64,000 nucleotides of DNA from a virus (IMGVR_UViG_3300005096_000058:46148-110147); one strand, 5' to 3'; shown: positions 33,870-42,139, counted from the stretch's first letter. Notes: generated by a model from the sequence alone, not told the origin. Translations and numbers: made by a program.

Positions 33870-34405
33870 TCCCTAGGCTCCTTGTCTGGATGATTCCACC
33901 ATTTTGGCAGCGTCATCCTCAGAGGTGAGATCGTACGGGGTAGCCACGGTTTGCTCCAGAGGCCAGCAAACACCCCCCGCATTGGCCACCACACATTCTG
34001 ATCGAAAGAGGCACCGACGAGGTGGCTATGGCCGAAGAGGCCGATGATGCAGCGGTGACCCACGACGGCGCAGCCAAACCAAGCGAGAGCGTTGACGAGC
34101 GCGAGCCCCCTGACCCCGTTCATCGTTGAGCACGCGCGCAACCAAAGGCGATCGACGTTGGACCAGCGCGGATCTTTCTGAGGTAGATGCTCTTCTCCCA
34201 CCGTCGCTGTGCCGGGATAACCGTGTCCCCAAAACTGTAGATCAACGTCGCTGCGGTCTGCGCAAGCGTCAAGGATGTCACCCCATGACCGGGCCTTCAC
34301 GACGACGTCAAACTTCCAGAAGAAAACCAGGGCGCCCAATCTCCAGAACGTCGCGACATTCCAAACGGGTGTGGGCGTGGCGTCATAGGCAAGGATCCGA
34401 GTCAT
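33866..34405 (-). CDS. protein with caspase/CHAT-like His-Cys dyad
   Basis: 179 residues. DLQFWGHGYPG (His61) and, 31 residues later, DRLWLRACSTMNG (Cys92) place a His-Gly after one hydrophobic strand and a Cys after the next, the arrangement of caspase-haemoglobinase-fold (clan CD) proteins. The following helix and strand (VNALAWFGCAVVGHRCIIG) fit the same fold. It could be a phage cysteine protease or an inactive relative. It overlaps the HExxH gene by four bases. Dyad and fold are inferred from the motif only. Confidence 0.55.
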   Translation of the reverse strand: MTRILAYDATPTPVWNVATFWRLGALVFFWKFDVVVKARSWGDILDACADRSDVDLQFWGHGYPGTATVGEEHLPQKDPRWSNVDRLWLRACSTMNGVRGLALVNALAWFGCAVVGHRCIIGLFGHSHLVGASFDQNVWWPMRGVFAGLWSKPWLPRTISPLRMTLPKWWNHPDKEPRE

Positions 34406-34499
34406 CTGGACTTCCTTTGATGAAACGTTGCCGGCAGCTCAAACTCCTGCCAGCGGCCATCCAGCTGCCATGTTCAGCGAAAGTTCCTACCACGGTGCG

Positions 34500-34916
34500 C
34501 TACCGTGGGTGCTCGGAGTCGTCGCCTTCAGCCCTGCGCACTCCGCTTTCCTGAGCGTCCTCAGGCGCGCGATGCGTGGGGGTGATGTCTGCTTGTACCC
34601 CTAAGGCCCCGAGCATGGTTAGGAGTCTTTGAAGAGATCCACGCTTGCGGGGATCTCGGGGCTTTGCCCTGGCCTCTGTGAGGCGTCTGTGGGCCTCATC
34701 ACGGGCGGCCTGTTTTGCGCGCTGCTTGGCCAACCTCTTCCGCACCGAGGCGTTGGGTTTCGGGGCTTTGCGTTTCAAGGTGGTCTCCTGCGCAAAGTCA
34801 GCTTCAATCGCAGCCCAGTCAGACGCGATAGCCTCCGCATCGCTTTTGGTGGGCTGAGGCGCGGGTGGGCCAAACGCAAGCGCATGCGTGAGGCCATAGG
34901 CGAAACCCTGAGTCAT
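34500..34916 (-). CDS. basic hypothetical protein
   Basis: 138 residues with a highly basic helical centre (VRKRLAKQRAKQAARDEAH, then RGSLQRLLTMLGALG). The acidic C-terminal tail ends with EGDDSEHPR. Nucleic-acid binding is possible. ATGA overlap with the next upstream gene. Family unknown. Confidence 0.5.
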   Translation of the reverse strand: MTQGFAYGLTHALAFGPPAPQPTKSDAEAIASDWAAIEADFAQETTLKRKAPKPNASVRKRLAKQRAKQAARDEAHRRLTEARAKPRDPRKRGSLQRLLTMLGALGVQADITPTHRAPEDAQESGVRRAEGDDSEHPR

Positions 34917-35155
34917 GCGGCGGTGGCGAGCTTTGCGCGAACGTGATCAGGCAGCTGCGTAATCGGTTGGCGAGCATCAAAGCCGGTTTGCGAGGCGATG
35001 TCGTGGAGCAGGAAGGCGAGGTTCCCCTCGTCGCGCTCCGCAATATCCTTGTGGGCCTTGCATGCCTCAGCCTCTTGCTGGGCGGAAGTGCAACGTGACT
35101 GCGCGTCGGCGAGCTCGTCTTCCAGACGGCGGATTTGGGCTTGGTGTTGGGTCAT
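34913..35155 (-). CDS. coiled-coil small protein
   Basis: 80 residues, ATG 35155 preceded by GGAGGAAA. The first 45 residues form a likely coiled coil (IRRLEDELADAQSRCTSAQQ). The rest has a short helix with FLLHDIASQTGFDARQP. It overlaps the tail of the upstream gene by 89 nt. Family unknown. Confidence 0.55.
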   Translation of the reverse strand: MTQHQAQIRRLEDELADAQSRCTSAQQEAEACKAHKDIAERDEGNLAFLLHDIASQTGFDARQPITQLPDHVRAKLATAA

Positions 35156-35516
35156 GGGTTTCCTCCGTGGTTGGGTGTCCAGACGAGTATATCGGCTCGG
35201 TCAACATCCTGCGCGCTGTGCGAGACATATCAGCCAAATCAAACATCGCCGTTCTGACTGCGTGAGAGACGGGAGCCACTTCCAAGAACGCTTCCAGACG
35301 TTCAGCTTGTTCCACCACGTAGCCCAGCACGCTGTCCAGCTGCTTCAGGCGCACCTCGGGATCCTCAGGAAAATGCTGAGGGCCGTCCTCTATTTTTGAC
35401 TCGTAGCCCATGCAGATCGTGCAGTCCGCATCGAAACAAAACAGCGCGTGATTGAGAATTCGATAGAGGGATTTCTCCCTCTTGGTTAGCTGCGTTGGTG
35501 TCCTGCCTTTGACCAC
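35067..35516 (-). CDS. hypothetical protein with Cys pair
   Basis: 149 residues. N-terminal helix with KREKSLYRILNHALFCFDAD and a CTICMGYES segment, possibly a metal site; central helices (LKQLDSVLGYVVEQAERLEA). The Pro/Arg-rich last 35 residues overlap the following gene and may be poorly constrained. Family unknown. Confidence 0.5.
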   Translation of the reverse strand: MVKGRTPTQLTKREKSLYRILNHALFCFDADCTICMGYESKIEDGPQHFPEDPEVRLKQLDSVLGYVVEQAERLEAFLEVAPVSHAVRTAMFDLADMSRTARRMLTEPIYSSGHPTTEETHDPTPSPNPPSGRRARRRAVTLHFRPARG

Positions 35517-35558
35517 GTGTGCACGGTAGGCCGTTCCCAGACGGACGTCCAGACCAAC

Positions 35559-35882
35559 TTATTCAGGGGGCGGGGGCTCCCCATCTGCTCCTGGCCGGTC
35601 CAGAAAGTCAAACGTCTTATCGCTGAGCACCCCGTTCTCCCCTTCTGTGGGGATGTGGGGTTTCCCCGCAGAATGTGAGGGTGTTTCCTGCGGGGGTTCG
35701 TCGAACTCCTCCAGACGTTTTTCCAGATGGGTGCCTACGTCCTCGATCAAGAGGAGCGTGCGCTCGATCGCGTGCTTGGTCCCGCGCGCTCCGCGGACAA
35801 AGAGTTCAGCGCCCACCTTGCCTCCGAGGGTGAGGCCGTCGAACAGCTTGTCAATGAGCGGGTGGTCTTCAGGATCGGTCAT
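35559..35882 (-). CDS. acidic hypothetical protein
   Basis: 107 residues. Helical N-half (GLTLGGKVGAELFVRGARG, then AIERTLLLIEDVGTHLEKRL) and a Pro/Glu-rich C-half ending in PPPPE. ATGA overlap with the upstream gene links it to the same operon. Function unknown. Confidence 0.5.
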   Translation of the reverse strand: MTDPEDHPLIDKLFDGLTLGGKVGAELFVRGARGTKHAIERTLLLIEDVGTHLEKRLEEFDEPPQETPSHSAGKPHIPTEGENGVLSDKTFDFLDRPGADGEPPPPE

Positions 35883-36175
35883 AAGCCTCCCGGCTGGACG
35901 CGGGCCAGGTCTGCCTTGTGGGTCGCGTCTCGATTATGGGCAGCCACCAGGCCATCGAGTTCAAGGATGAGCGTCCCCACCTTCAGGCGAGCCACATGCT
36001 CCTCGGACCTGCTCTGCTCCAATTGGATCAGAGCCCTGTCAGCATCCCTCCGTGCCAGAGCGGCATGTTCTTCCAGACGACCTATGGTGGCCCAGAGAAT
36101 GCGGACCATGTCCTTGTCTTTCGTGCCTGCGGGAAAGACCCGATCGAGTCTGCAATCGTCTGATAATGCGGTCAT
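35879..36175 (-). CDS. helical hypothetical protein
   Basis: 98 residues from ATG 36175, overlapping the preceding TGA; a longer in-frame start would overlap that gene heavily. Composition is that of a long helix (WATIGRLEEHAALARRDADR). Family unknown. Confidence 0.5.
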   Translation of the reverse strand: MTALSDDCRLDRVFPAGTKDKDMVRILWATIGRLEEHAALARRDADRALIQLEQSRSEEHVARLKVGTLILELDGLVAAHNRDATHKADLARVQPGGL

Positions 36176-36411
36176 GGTTTCACCCCTGGAGCGACATGAA
36201 AGTCGCATTCGCCAACGCAATCCTCGCCCCAATCGTCTGGATTTTCTGGACAACTTACGTGGTGGCCCGCCTCGCAGCCCAGGGCACAACCCTCATCACA
36301 CGGCGCGAGGTCTCCGATAAGGCAAGCGCATTGGCCGGGGTCGACCAAGCCGTCGTACCCGTCCGTGATCAAGCGCTGCCGGACAATATCTAAAACTATT
36401 AACGACGTCAC
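36172..36411 (-). CDS. cysteine-rich small phage protein
   Basis: 79 residues. Cys-rich core CACLIGDLAPCDEGCALGCE, then HHVSCPENPDD and GEDCVGECDFHV. Related patterns (C.C...DL.PC......C.pGy) occur in many phage small proteins of unknown function. Probably a zinc or Fe-S binding miniprotein. Confidence 0.55.
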   Translation of the reverse strand: MTSLIVLDIVRQRLITDGYDGLVDPGQCACLIGDLAPCDEGCALGCEAGHHVSCPENPDDWGEDCVGECDFHVAPGVKP

Positions 36412-36710
36412 GACCCCACCTCGGCATCGCCAATTCTCCCAGTGACAACGAGAATTATGTGCTCCTCTTGCCCGGGCGGGCCGCCCTTTGTTGTGAGGTA
36501 ACGCATGAGCAAGTCCTCCCTGGCTTTACTAACCTTTTCCAATTCCTCTTTGAATTCTGTACCTGGGTGGTTTGAGATATGCATACGCTTAATTCTACAC
36601 GCAACTTCAGCAGCCCTTTCAAGCTCGGCTTTATATTCCTCGACGGTGAAGATCTTGGCTTTGAGACAAAGCTTCAGCAGCGTTAGGTCGCCTACACTTT
36701 CGATATTCAT
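36408..36710 (-). CDS. helical hypothetical protein
   Basis: 100 residues, Glu/Lys-rich helices (EEYKAELERAAEVACRIKR, ELEKVSKAREDLLMRYL). AT-richer than neighbours around 36500-36700, which may reflect recent acquisition. ATGA overlaps on both sides. Family unknown. Confidence 0.5.
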   Translation of the reverse strand: MNIESVGDLTLLKLCLKAKIFTVEEYKAELERAAEVACRIKRMHISNHPGTEFKEELEKVSKAREDLLMRYLTTKGGPPGQEEHIILVVTGRIGDAEVGS

Positions 36711-38131
36711 GATTTCTCCTCGTCGCCTACGCCCTTTGCGCCGTGCATCTTGTCGGTGCCGGGTTTAGGCGTCGACTCGTCGGGTGTATTATGGCCTGGC
36801 ACTGGACATTCGCTGTCCCCGATTTCTTGATGGCATTGGCATTTTGGCTCGCCGGTCAACTCGACCATCGTCGGATTGATGAGCGCGTTCGTTGAGGCCC
36901 CGTCGTCGTCGTCGGCCGGTTTGCGCATGTGCTTGACGGCAGCACCGACGATTGCGCGCATTTCGGGCGTGTCAGGCAACGGGCTGAATGTTTTGACGTC
37001 GGACAGGTCGGCGTCGTCGGTCTTTTTGGCGTAGGGGTTTGCCATTGGTGAGTCAGGAGCTACCCCATCAATCTCCGCGTGATGCTGATGGGCCCAGTCG
37101 GTCCCGCCTGCCCTGTAGGCTTCATCCCAGACCTGCGCATCCCGCGCCCGCAGCGCTTCGGTGGGGGTAATCTTGAGGGAAGTCCTCAACACGTCTTCGA
37201 TGTGCGCGGAGACGCGCACCTCTCCTGCGTCAATCGCGCGAAGCAGTTCGACGAGCACAACCAAAAGCGGAGCATATTGTGCTTGCGTCGCGAGGTGTAG
37301 ATGATTCTCGGTAGCCAGCTTCGCCAACAAGGCTTCGCAGTTTTGGCAGGGGACCTCCTCTTGCTCAGGCACCGCGAGGTCAAAGGCTGATTCGGCAGCG
37401 TCGTCAATTGGCGACAATAGATCTTGCGTCCCCCACCGAGGCGTCCCGCCATCCGCTTTGGCGCTGTGCATACCGCCGTGTCCTTCCGGTAAGGCACAGT
37501 GGAGGTCGTTCAGGGTGGAGGTGCAGGGCTCGAATTCGGGGGGTCCAAGTGCTTCCGTTGTGGGCTCCGTTGTGGCGTCACAGGCGGAATCAAGCACCTT
37601 ACGCGCGTCACGCATCCGCCCGCTATAAAAGCTATCGCCGGTGACTCTGGGTCGATTTTCGTAGTCTTTTATCGTTTGCTCCCAAGCATTAAACGCTCCC
37701 ACCACCGTCGCCAGCTTCGCAGCCAGAGCAGCATTATCGCGCAATGCGCCGCTATAGAGATCCTCGGCGAAGTGCTTCTCGTTGAGGTGTGTAAGCGCCG
37801 ATTTTTTATGGGCGTCTGTGGCATCACGGAGGTTTTGGATCTCCACCAAAGCCTTGTCGCGCTCATGTCTGCAAGCGTCGTACTTTGCTTGTAAGCTACC
37901 AAGCGTTAGCTTTTGATTGAGCTTCTTTCTTTCGAGTAAAGTGGCGGCGCGTGAAGCAACGCCAAGTGCCTCGCCCATCCTGACTGATGTGTCGCTCGCC
38001 TGTTTGGCTGACAGCGCTACCAGCGCCATCTCGACTTCCAGACACGTGATCTTGTCCAGGGCCTTGTCCCTCTGGTTCTTGATCACGCGGATTGTCTCGC
38101 GGTTAACAGCCGCCATAGCGCCCTTACTCAT
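36707..38131 (-). CDS. large coiled-coil hypothetical protein
   Basis: 474 residues. The first 150 residues are helical coiled-coil (KALDKITCLEVEMALVALSA, HERDKALVEIQNLRDATD). The middle has cysteines (CTSTLNDLHCALPEGHGGMH, resembling a small phage zinc motif, and CQNCEALLAKLA) and the C-terminus is acidic and disordered with KCQCHQEIGDSECPVPGH. Looks like a fusion of small phage modules. Function unknown. Confidence 0.55.
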   Translation of the reverse strand: MSKGAMAAVNRETIRVIKNQRDKALDKITCLEVEMALVALSAKQASDTSVRMGEALGVASRAATLLERKKLNQKLTLGSLQAKYDACRHERDKALVEIQNLRDATDAHKKSALTHLNEKHFAEDLYSGALRDNAALAAKLATVVGAFNAWEQTIKDYENRPRVTGDSFYSGRMRDARKVLDSACDATTEPTTEALGPPEFEPCTSTLNDLHCALPEGHGGMHSAKADGGTPRWGTQDLLSPIDDAAESAFDLAVPEQEEVPCQNCEALLAKLATENHLHLATQAQYAPLLVVLVELLRAIDAGEVRVSAHIEDVLRTSLKITPTEALRARDAQVWDEAYRAGGTDWAHQHHAEIDGVAPDSPMANPYAKKTDDADLSDVKTFSPLPDTPEMRAIVGAAVKHMRKPADDDDGASTNALINPTMVELTGEPKCQCHQEIGDSECPVPGHNTPDESTPKPGTDKMHGAKGVGDEEKS

Positions 38132-38472
38132 GGTGTAGCTCGTGCGATGCCTAGCAAGAACTCAAAAACCGGAATGGGGCCGCCGCGAGGGCAAACACTC
38201 GCGGTCACCTCGCCCCCCTCCCTAACAGGTAGCTGCGCTGGCTGGACCATCGTAAATGTGCCTTCGTCGTCGGTAATCGTGTACCGCTGGTTGGCCGCGT
38301 ACAATTGGTCGTTCGCCCCTAACGTAGTGAGCACTACCCAGGTACCACTGCCGTCATCAGGTGCTTCCGCAACATCAGAGCAAACCACCTCGTAGGTCTC
38401 CCAAACGATGGGCGTGTCTGGAACTCCGCAGGCCGCGGTGGTCAGGGCTAAGGCCAGAATGAGTTTGCGCAT
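38128..38472 (-). CDS. putative lipoprotein, first gene of a shared-promoter operon
   Basis: 114 residues from ATG 38472 with GGAGG upstream, about 12 nt after the predicted start of transcription. The N-terminus MRKLILALALTTAACG is a short signal peptide with a lipobox-like end at Cys15. The mature part is beta-rich (GTWVVLTTLGAND, RYTITDDEGTFTMVQP). It may coat the host envelope for exclusion of other phages. The lipobox (TAAC) is a near match. Confidence 0.6.
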   Translation of the reverse strand: MRKLILALALTTAACGVPDTPIVWETYEVVCSDVAEAPDDGSGTWVVLTTLGANDQLYAANQRYTITDDEGTFTMVQPAQLPVREGGEVTASVCPRGGPIPVFEFLLGIARATP

Positions 38473-38490
38473 GAGGAGCCTCCAGACAAG

Positions 38491-38519
38491 AGCGTAAGCA
38501 GCGGGCATATAGCTGTCAA
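38491..38519 (-). promoter_or_regulatory. shared-family promoter lacking the palindrome (copy 4)
   Basis: Minus-strand TTGACA (38519-38514), 17-nt spacer GCTATATGCCCGCTGCT, TACGCT (38496-38491). The spacer is the family sequence but the upstream region reads GAATGAGGC instead of AGACATATGTCT, so this copy may escape the common operator. It drives 38472 down to 32842. Confidence 0.75.
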
Positions 38520-38522
38520 GCC

Positions 38523-38930
38523 TCATTCGGCGAAAGTGATGATCCCACCACGCTTGGCTGCACCCTCAAACTCAGGCTCAGCCTCTGTGCCGGTGACGAT
38601 CGGACCCCCGCGGATGAGGTTGTTGCGTTTGTCTGGATCAAGGGCCACGGCGGTGACCGGGGTGACCTCTGCGCATTCCTCTTTGCTGAGCACACGGTTG
38701 AGGTGTTGGGGTCCAACGTTGATGTGGCTGACGTTCATGCCGAAGCATTCCCCATCTGGACGGATGCCTAGATCTCGCACACGATCCTCCGCTTGACGCA
38801 CGTTGCCCGCTTGCACGATGACCACGCCGCGGAACACGTCGTCATCCATGAAGCTGAGCCACCAAGTTTGTGCCCCGGTGACGTAACCCGTGGACGGTTT
38901 GTCGCTGCCGATGTCAAGTGTTTTTGTCAT
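38523..38930 (-). CDS. hypothetical phage protein
   Basis: 135 residues. N-half contains AQTWWLSFMDDDVFRGVVIV and a helix with RQAEDRVRDLGIRPDGE, a ferredoxin-like pattern common in small phage proteins. C-half is LNRVLSKEECAEV followed by a Gly/Glu-rich tail. Last gene of the long operon that starts at 50.2 kb. Function unknown. Confidence 0.55.
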   Translation of the reverse strand: MTKTLDIGSDKPSTGYVTGAQTWWLSFMDDDVFRGVVIVQAGNVRQAEDRVRDLGIRPDGECFGMNVSHINVGPQHLNRVLSKEECAEVTPVTAVALDPDKRNNLIRGGPIVTGTEAEPEFEGAAKRGGIITFAE

Positions 38931-39129
38931 CTTCGATCTCGATGTCCGGTTGTAGTTCGAGCAGCTCTTCCAGACGCCGCACTAACTTTGTTTGAGAACG
39001 TCCAGCGCCAGAGCGGCGCCATCGACCGCCATTTATTCGCACCCACAACGATGACGAAGCAGGCCATTGCCCTTTGGCTCCCGGTGGGCCGCCGTGCGAA
39101 CTCGACTCAATTTCAATCGTCGTCTTCAC
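38914..39129 (-). CDS. small basic hypothetical protein
   Basis: 71 residues from GTG 39129, overlapping the preceding stop by 17 nt and preceded by GGGCGAAG. Basic Gly/Arg-rich middle (LWVRINGGRWRRSGAGRSQ), then a helix with LVRRLEELLELQPDIEIED. Nucleic-acid binding is possible. Start and reality less sure. Confidence 0.45.
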   Translation of the reverse strand: MKTTIEIESSSHGGPPGAKGQWPASSSLWVRINGGRWRRSGAGRSQTKLVRRLEELLELQPDIEIEDDKNT

Positions 39130-39646
39130 GTGCCACTTCGCCCTGCATGAAGCCCCACAACTGGTCGACAAGGGCCTCGATCTTGGCTGGTGCTGGATGC
39201 CCCTGTGGGAACACCGCTGATCTCAGCATAGCGATCCCCTCGATGACAGCGCTGTGTGGCCTATCGCTCCGCCCCATTGCGGCCACGTCCTCCAGACGGC
39301 TGAGCGGGGTGCCGTGCTCGTCGATGTCGCTGTAGCTAGCGAAGTTGATGCCCTTGACCAACTTGTCAAAGCACGACGGGCAGAAGTCCCACTCCCATTC
39401 GCCAAACGCTTGGAAAAGCTTCGGGTTCTCAGGGTCATCGCGATTGATGGCTGAGAGCCCGCTGCGCTTGGTCACCGTCGTCGTGTAAAACTCTACTTCG
39501 CGCCGGACCCCTTCTTCATGGGCTCGGCTCCACCCTTGTCCATGGCGCGTGTGGTGCCCGCCGTCGCGGTCCTCCTTGCCGCACTTGTCGCAACGGAGGC
39601 CGATCGTCGGGCGTTGTGGATGCTCAAGGTTGACCAGTTTTGCCAT
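39113..39646 (-). CDS. zinc-ribbon hypothetical protein
   Basis: 177 residues. LRCDKCGKEDRDGG near the N-terminus and DFCPSCFDKLVKG about 65 residues later make a split zinc ribbon. The C-half is helical and acidic. Family unknown but typical of phage accessory genes. Confidence 0.6.
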   Translation of the reverse strand: MAKLVNLEHPQRPTIGLRCDKCGKEDRDGGHHTRHGQGWSRAHEEGVRREVEFYTTTVTKRSGLSAINRDDPENPKLFQAFGEWEWDFCPSCFDKLVKGINFASYSDIDEHGTPLSRLEDVAAMGRSDRPHSAVIEGIAMLRSAVFPQGHPAPAKIEALVDQLWGFMQGEVAREDDD

Positions 39647-39964
39647 TCAAACCACCTGCCTAAACACGTGGGCAACGAGGCCGCGATGATCGTCAACGGC
39701 TGAGCCCACGTGTTCGAAGCCATTGCCCACAAACTCAAAGCCGGTGCCCACGATGCCGAAGGTTTCCGTCTCCAAGTGTTCGTGCGTGTCGGTACGCACG
39801 AGGCACCAAACACAAAGCTTCCCTCGTTGCACACCGACGTGCAGCGTATGATGCAGACTCATTTGAAGCTCGACCACGTGGATCGGCCCAATGTGTGCAA
39901 TCTCGCAGAGCTCATATTTCCAGACAGCAAGTTTGCTGTCTGGCTCACCATTGGCGTTCTTCAT
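39647..39964 (-). CDS. DUF7352-like small phage protein
   Basis: 105 residues. Pattern KLAVWKYEL, then a strand with LHVGVQRGKLCVWCLV and IVGTGFEFVG, similar to small phage proteins that share W-K-Y-x-L, a VQ...LW strand and a GTG motif. Repeats of GNGFEHVGSA follow. ATGA overlap upstream. The family match is from memory. Confidence 0.5.
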   Translation of the reverse strand: MKNANGEPDSKLAVWKYELCEIAHIGPIHVVELQMSLHHTLHVGVQRGKLCVWCLVRTDTHEHLETETFGIVGTGFEFVGNGFEHVGSAVDDHRGLVAHVFRQVV

Positions 39965-40215
39965 GATTCCATGCTCCGTTCTTCGTATTGCCCAAGGAAC
40001 GTGCGCACCTTCTGGACGTCGTCAGTCTCGGTGGTGCTCTTGCGCCCGAGCCTGAACAGGTATTTCCAGACGTTGCCCAAGTAGAAGTCCTTCTTGGCCG
40101 CAGCGTCGATGAGGTCAAAGCATTCGACGGTGACCAACTGCCGGTTGCCGTTGGCCAACGTCGCCATCACCACCACCTTGTAGTAGTTGGGGCGAAGTTC
40201 TTCAGACTTGGCCAC
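39961..40215 (-). CDS. DUF3310-like protein
   Basis: 84 residues from GTG 40215, 14 nt overlap with the preceding gene and AAGGAAG upstream. The core is VECFDLIDAAAKKDFYLGNV followed by WKYLFRLGRKS, matching the phage DUF3310 pattern (GNv.KYi.R...K). These small helical proteins are widespread near nucleotide-metabolism genes; function unknown. Confidence 0.65.
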   Translation of the reverse strand: MAKSEELRPNYYKVVVMATLANGNRQLVTVECFDLIDAAAKKDFYLGNVWKYLFRLGRKSTTETDDVQKVRTFLGQYEERSMES

Positions 40216-40513
40216 GCAGCTTCCTTTCCAGCACACCAACCTCGCTGAGCTTGGATTTGAGTTGATCCTCCAGCTCTTGCACGCGCTCCATCTGGACGCG
40301 CATTTGCGGAGGGATCGGAACGTCTGCGGCGTTGGGTAGCAGGCCGGACGCGGTCAGGAGCTCGTAGACGTCAAGCTTCTGAAGCTTGTCGGCTGCGCGG
40401 TCGTCGCCTTGTTGGTGGAGTGCTTTGGCTTGCACGTCCTGCACACGCTCAACGAGGTTGCGGAGTTCTCCGAGAATAGAGGCGGCGAGGCGTTCATTCA
40501 GTTTTTGAGACAT
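40202..40513 (-). CDS. coiled-coil hypothetical protein
   Basis: 103 residues from ATG 40513 (20 nt overlap with upstream gene). Helices with RLAASILGELRNLVERVQD and a C-terminal coiled coil (VQMERVQELEDQLKSKLSEV). Family unknown. Confidence 0.5.
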   Translation of the reverse strand: MSQKLNERLAASILGELRNLVERVQDVQAKALHQQGDDRAADKLQKLDVYELLTASGLLPNAADVPIPPQMRVQMERVQELEDQLKSKLSEVGVLERKLRGQV

Positions 40514-41126
40514 GGACAGTGATCTCCTTGGTGCTGGGTTCCAGACGGCGTAGCGCGACATCAGGAACACGTGAAGGGGGTAGCGGTGTTGCTGTCATCA
40601 CAATGGGGGCGAACACCCGATCATGACGCTTGAGGAGTTCAGAGCGGGCCTCTGCGACCGTCTTGAAAAACACCCGACCGCAGAGCATGCGCTGCCACAA
40701 TTGCCACTGAGCTTCTACTCCGGTCTCAACAAGCACCACGGGGAGGCAATCGCCTAGGAGCTTGAGCAAGCCCTCGTTCGGGTCGCGGCTCCAGATCTCA
40801 AAGCGGCCTGAGATCTTAGGTCGTGCTCCGGTTGGATACGGCAGCGCGAGCTTTTGTTCACGGCGGGCGGTTGCGTCTGGAAAGCGGAAGCCCAGCTCCA
40901 GCTTGCCGTGTTTCTTGAGCACGTAGCGCAGATGGCTGGTGGTCTGCATGTCTGGAGGTCGTGGTCGCAGATAAATGTCTTGGCCGCCAACGTAATGGCC
41001 TTCGTAGTCTTGTTTGGCCACCGTCTGTGCGGCGGCGCCATAGATGTTGTCAGCCTCGACGGCTTGGCGCCTGGATTGCCACTTGCCTTGTGTGGTGACG
41101 ACGATGTCTTCGGAGACTTTGATCAT
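40494..41126 (-). CDS. hypothetical protein
   Basis: 210 residues. Mixed alpha/beta with KWQSRRQAVEADNIYGAAA, HLRYVLKKHGKLELGFRF and a C-terminal strand-rich part (LRRLEPSTKEITVHV). No motif recognised. Embedded in the long operon with ATGA coupling to the zinc-ribbon gene upstream. Confidence 0.55.
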   Translation of the reverse strand: MIKVSEDIVVTTQGKWQSRRQAVEADNIYGAAAQTVAKQDYEGHYVGGQDIYLRPRPPDMQTTSHLRYVLKKHGKLELGFRFPDATARREQKLALPYPTGARPKISGRFEIWSRDPNEGLLKLLGDCLPVVLVETGVEAQWQLWQRMLCGRVFFKTVAEARSELLKRHDRVFAPIVMTATPLPPSRVPDVALRRLEPSTKEITVHVSKTE

Positions 41127-41398
41127 GGGCGCTTCTCCATCCGTTCCGCTACGGCTGTTTTATACGCGACGTAATCGGTGGGGTCTTCGCCCTTGCTGAC
41201 CATGACAGCCGCAACTGCGCGGCTCACTGCGCGCGTCCATGGTGCCCAAGTAGCGTTGACGCAGTCCTCCCGGATCTTCACCGTCCTGTAAACCCCCAAC
41301 TGCACATCTGGTGGTACGAGGGACCAACACCCACGGCACATGAGGTGCGCCGGTGGGCACGCGTTCGAGCAGCCTGGTTGGTGGCAAGTGTGTTTCAC
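41123..41398 (-). CDS. small Cys/His zinc protein of phages
   Basis: 91 residues. CHQPGCSNACPPAHLMCRGC followed by WSLVPPDVQLGVYRTV matches a phage family with CxxPGC...p...C..HW..lP..l...iw. Probably a zinc-binding miniprotein. ATGA overlaps on both sides. Confidence 0.65.
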   Translation of the reverse strand: MKHTCHQPGCSNACPPAHLMCRGCWSLVPPDVQLGVYRTVKIREDCVNATWAPWTRAVSRAVAAVMVSKGEDPTDYVAYKTAVAERMEKRP

Positions 41399-41883
41399 GA
41401 CAACGTCTCCTTATCAACAACGAGCACTGCTTTTGGTAGCTTGTCGGACAGCACCTTGAGTTTGCGTTTCATCGCTTGGTTTTCCCGCACGATCTTGCCA
41501 TTGAAATGCCGGCAGCCCTCGTAGGGGCACGACGTGTTGCCGTAGGGAAATTCAGCGCACATCTTCGGCCTGTCCTCGTAGTCCAGACAGTTGCGTGTCT
41601 CGCCGTCAAAGTATTTGCAGGTGAAGAAGTTTGCGCGTCCGCTGCCTAGGCGATCGGGACGCACGGGGTTGTCGACACGCTTGCCAAGGGGAATGACCAT
41701 GTCCGCAATCTTCTGGAGGTCGCGCCAGCGCTCGTGAGCATCTGACCAAGCCTTGTCGGTGTGATAGTCGGCCCACTTGGGCTCTGCCTCCTCGCGAGCC
41801 ATCTTCCGCAACGCCGTCATCGACATGGGCAGCGTGAAGGCGGCGCAACAATAACCTTTGCACGCGTTCCGTTTAGTCGACAT
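41395..41883 (-). CDS. YkgJ-like cysteine-cluster protein
   Basis: 162 residues from ATG 41883 (11 nt overlap upstream). Cysteines: CKGYCCAAFTLPMS at the start, ANFFTCKYFDGETRNCLDYE, DRPKMCAEFPYGNTSCPYEG. This order (CC, then C......C.iY..RP..C..fP) is the YkgJ/UPF0153 zinc or iron cluster family. Its biochemical role is unknown. Confidence 0.72.
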   Translation of the reverse strand: MSTKRNACKGYCCAAFTLPMSMTALRKMAREEAEPKWADYHTDKAWSDAHERWRDLQKIADMVIPLGKRVDNPVRPDRLGSGRANFFTCKYFDGETRNCLDYEDRPKMCAEFPYGNTSCPYEGCRHFNGKIVRENQAMKRKLKVLSDKLPKAVLVVDKETLS

Positions 41884-42139
41884 TGAGAAACCTATCTGCC
41901 TGGGCAAGCCACTCGCGCACCTTCACCGTGCGCACGGGTTGGTTGGGGTGCTGGATACTGGCTCGACTTACGACAGCTTTCGAGTCGTGTTCTAAGAGAA
42001 ACACAGCGTCATCAACAATGTCTCTGGCGTGCGCCTTCTTAGTCCTCAGATAGGTGACATATTCGCGCACAGCGTTCTCTTTGCAGCCGTCAGCCGCCTC
42101 CAGCGCAGCAAGCCAAGCATCGAAATGAAGGTCATCCAT
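41873..42139 (-). CDS. small hypothetical protein
   Basis: 88 residues, acidic N-terminus (DDLHFDAWLAALEAADG), helical centre with a Lys/His cluster, and a C-terminal helix ending RFLNVD. Family unknown. Confidence 0.5.
   Translation of the reverse strand: MDDLHFDAWLAALEAADGCKENAVREYVTYLRTKKAHARDIVDDAVFLLEHDSKAVVSRASIQHPNQPVRTVKVREWLAQADRFLNVD

Noticed and set aside
34913-35516. Possible frameshift joining the genes at 34913-35155 and 35067-35516
   Set aside because: The 80-residue gene has its own strong ribosome site and the overlap is compatible with two separate genes.
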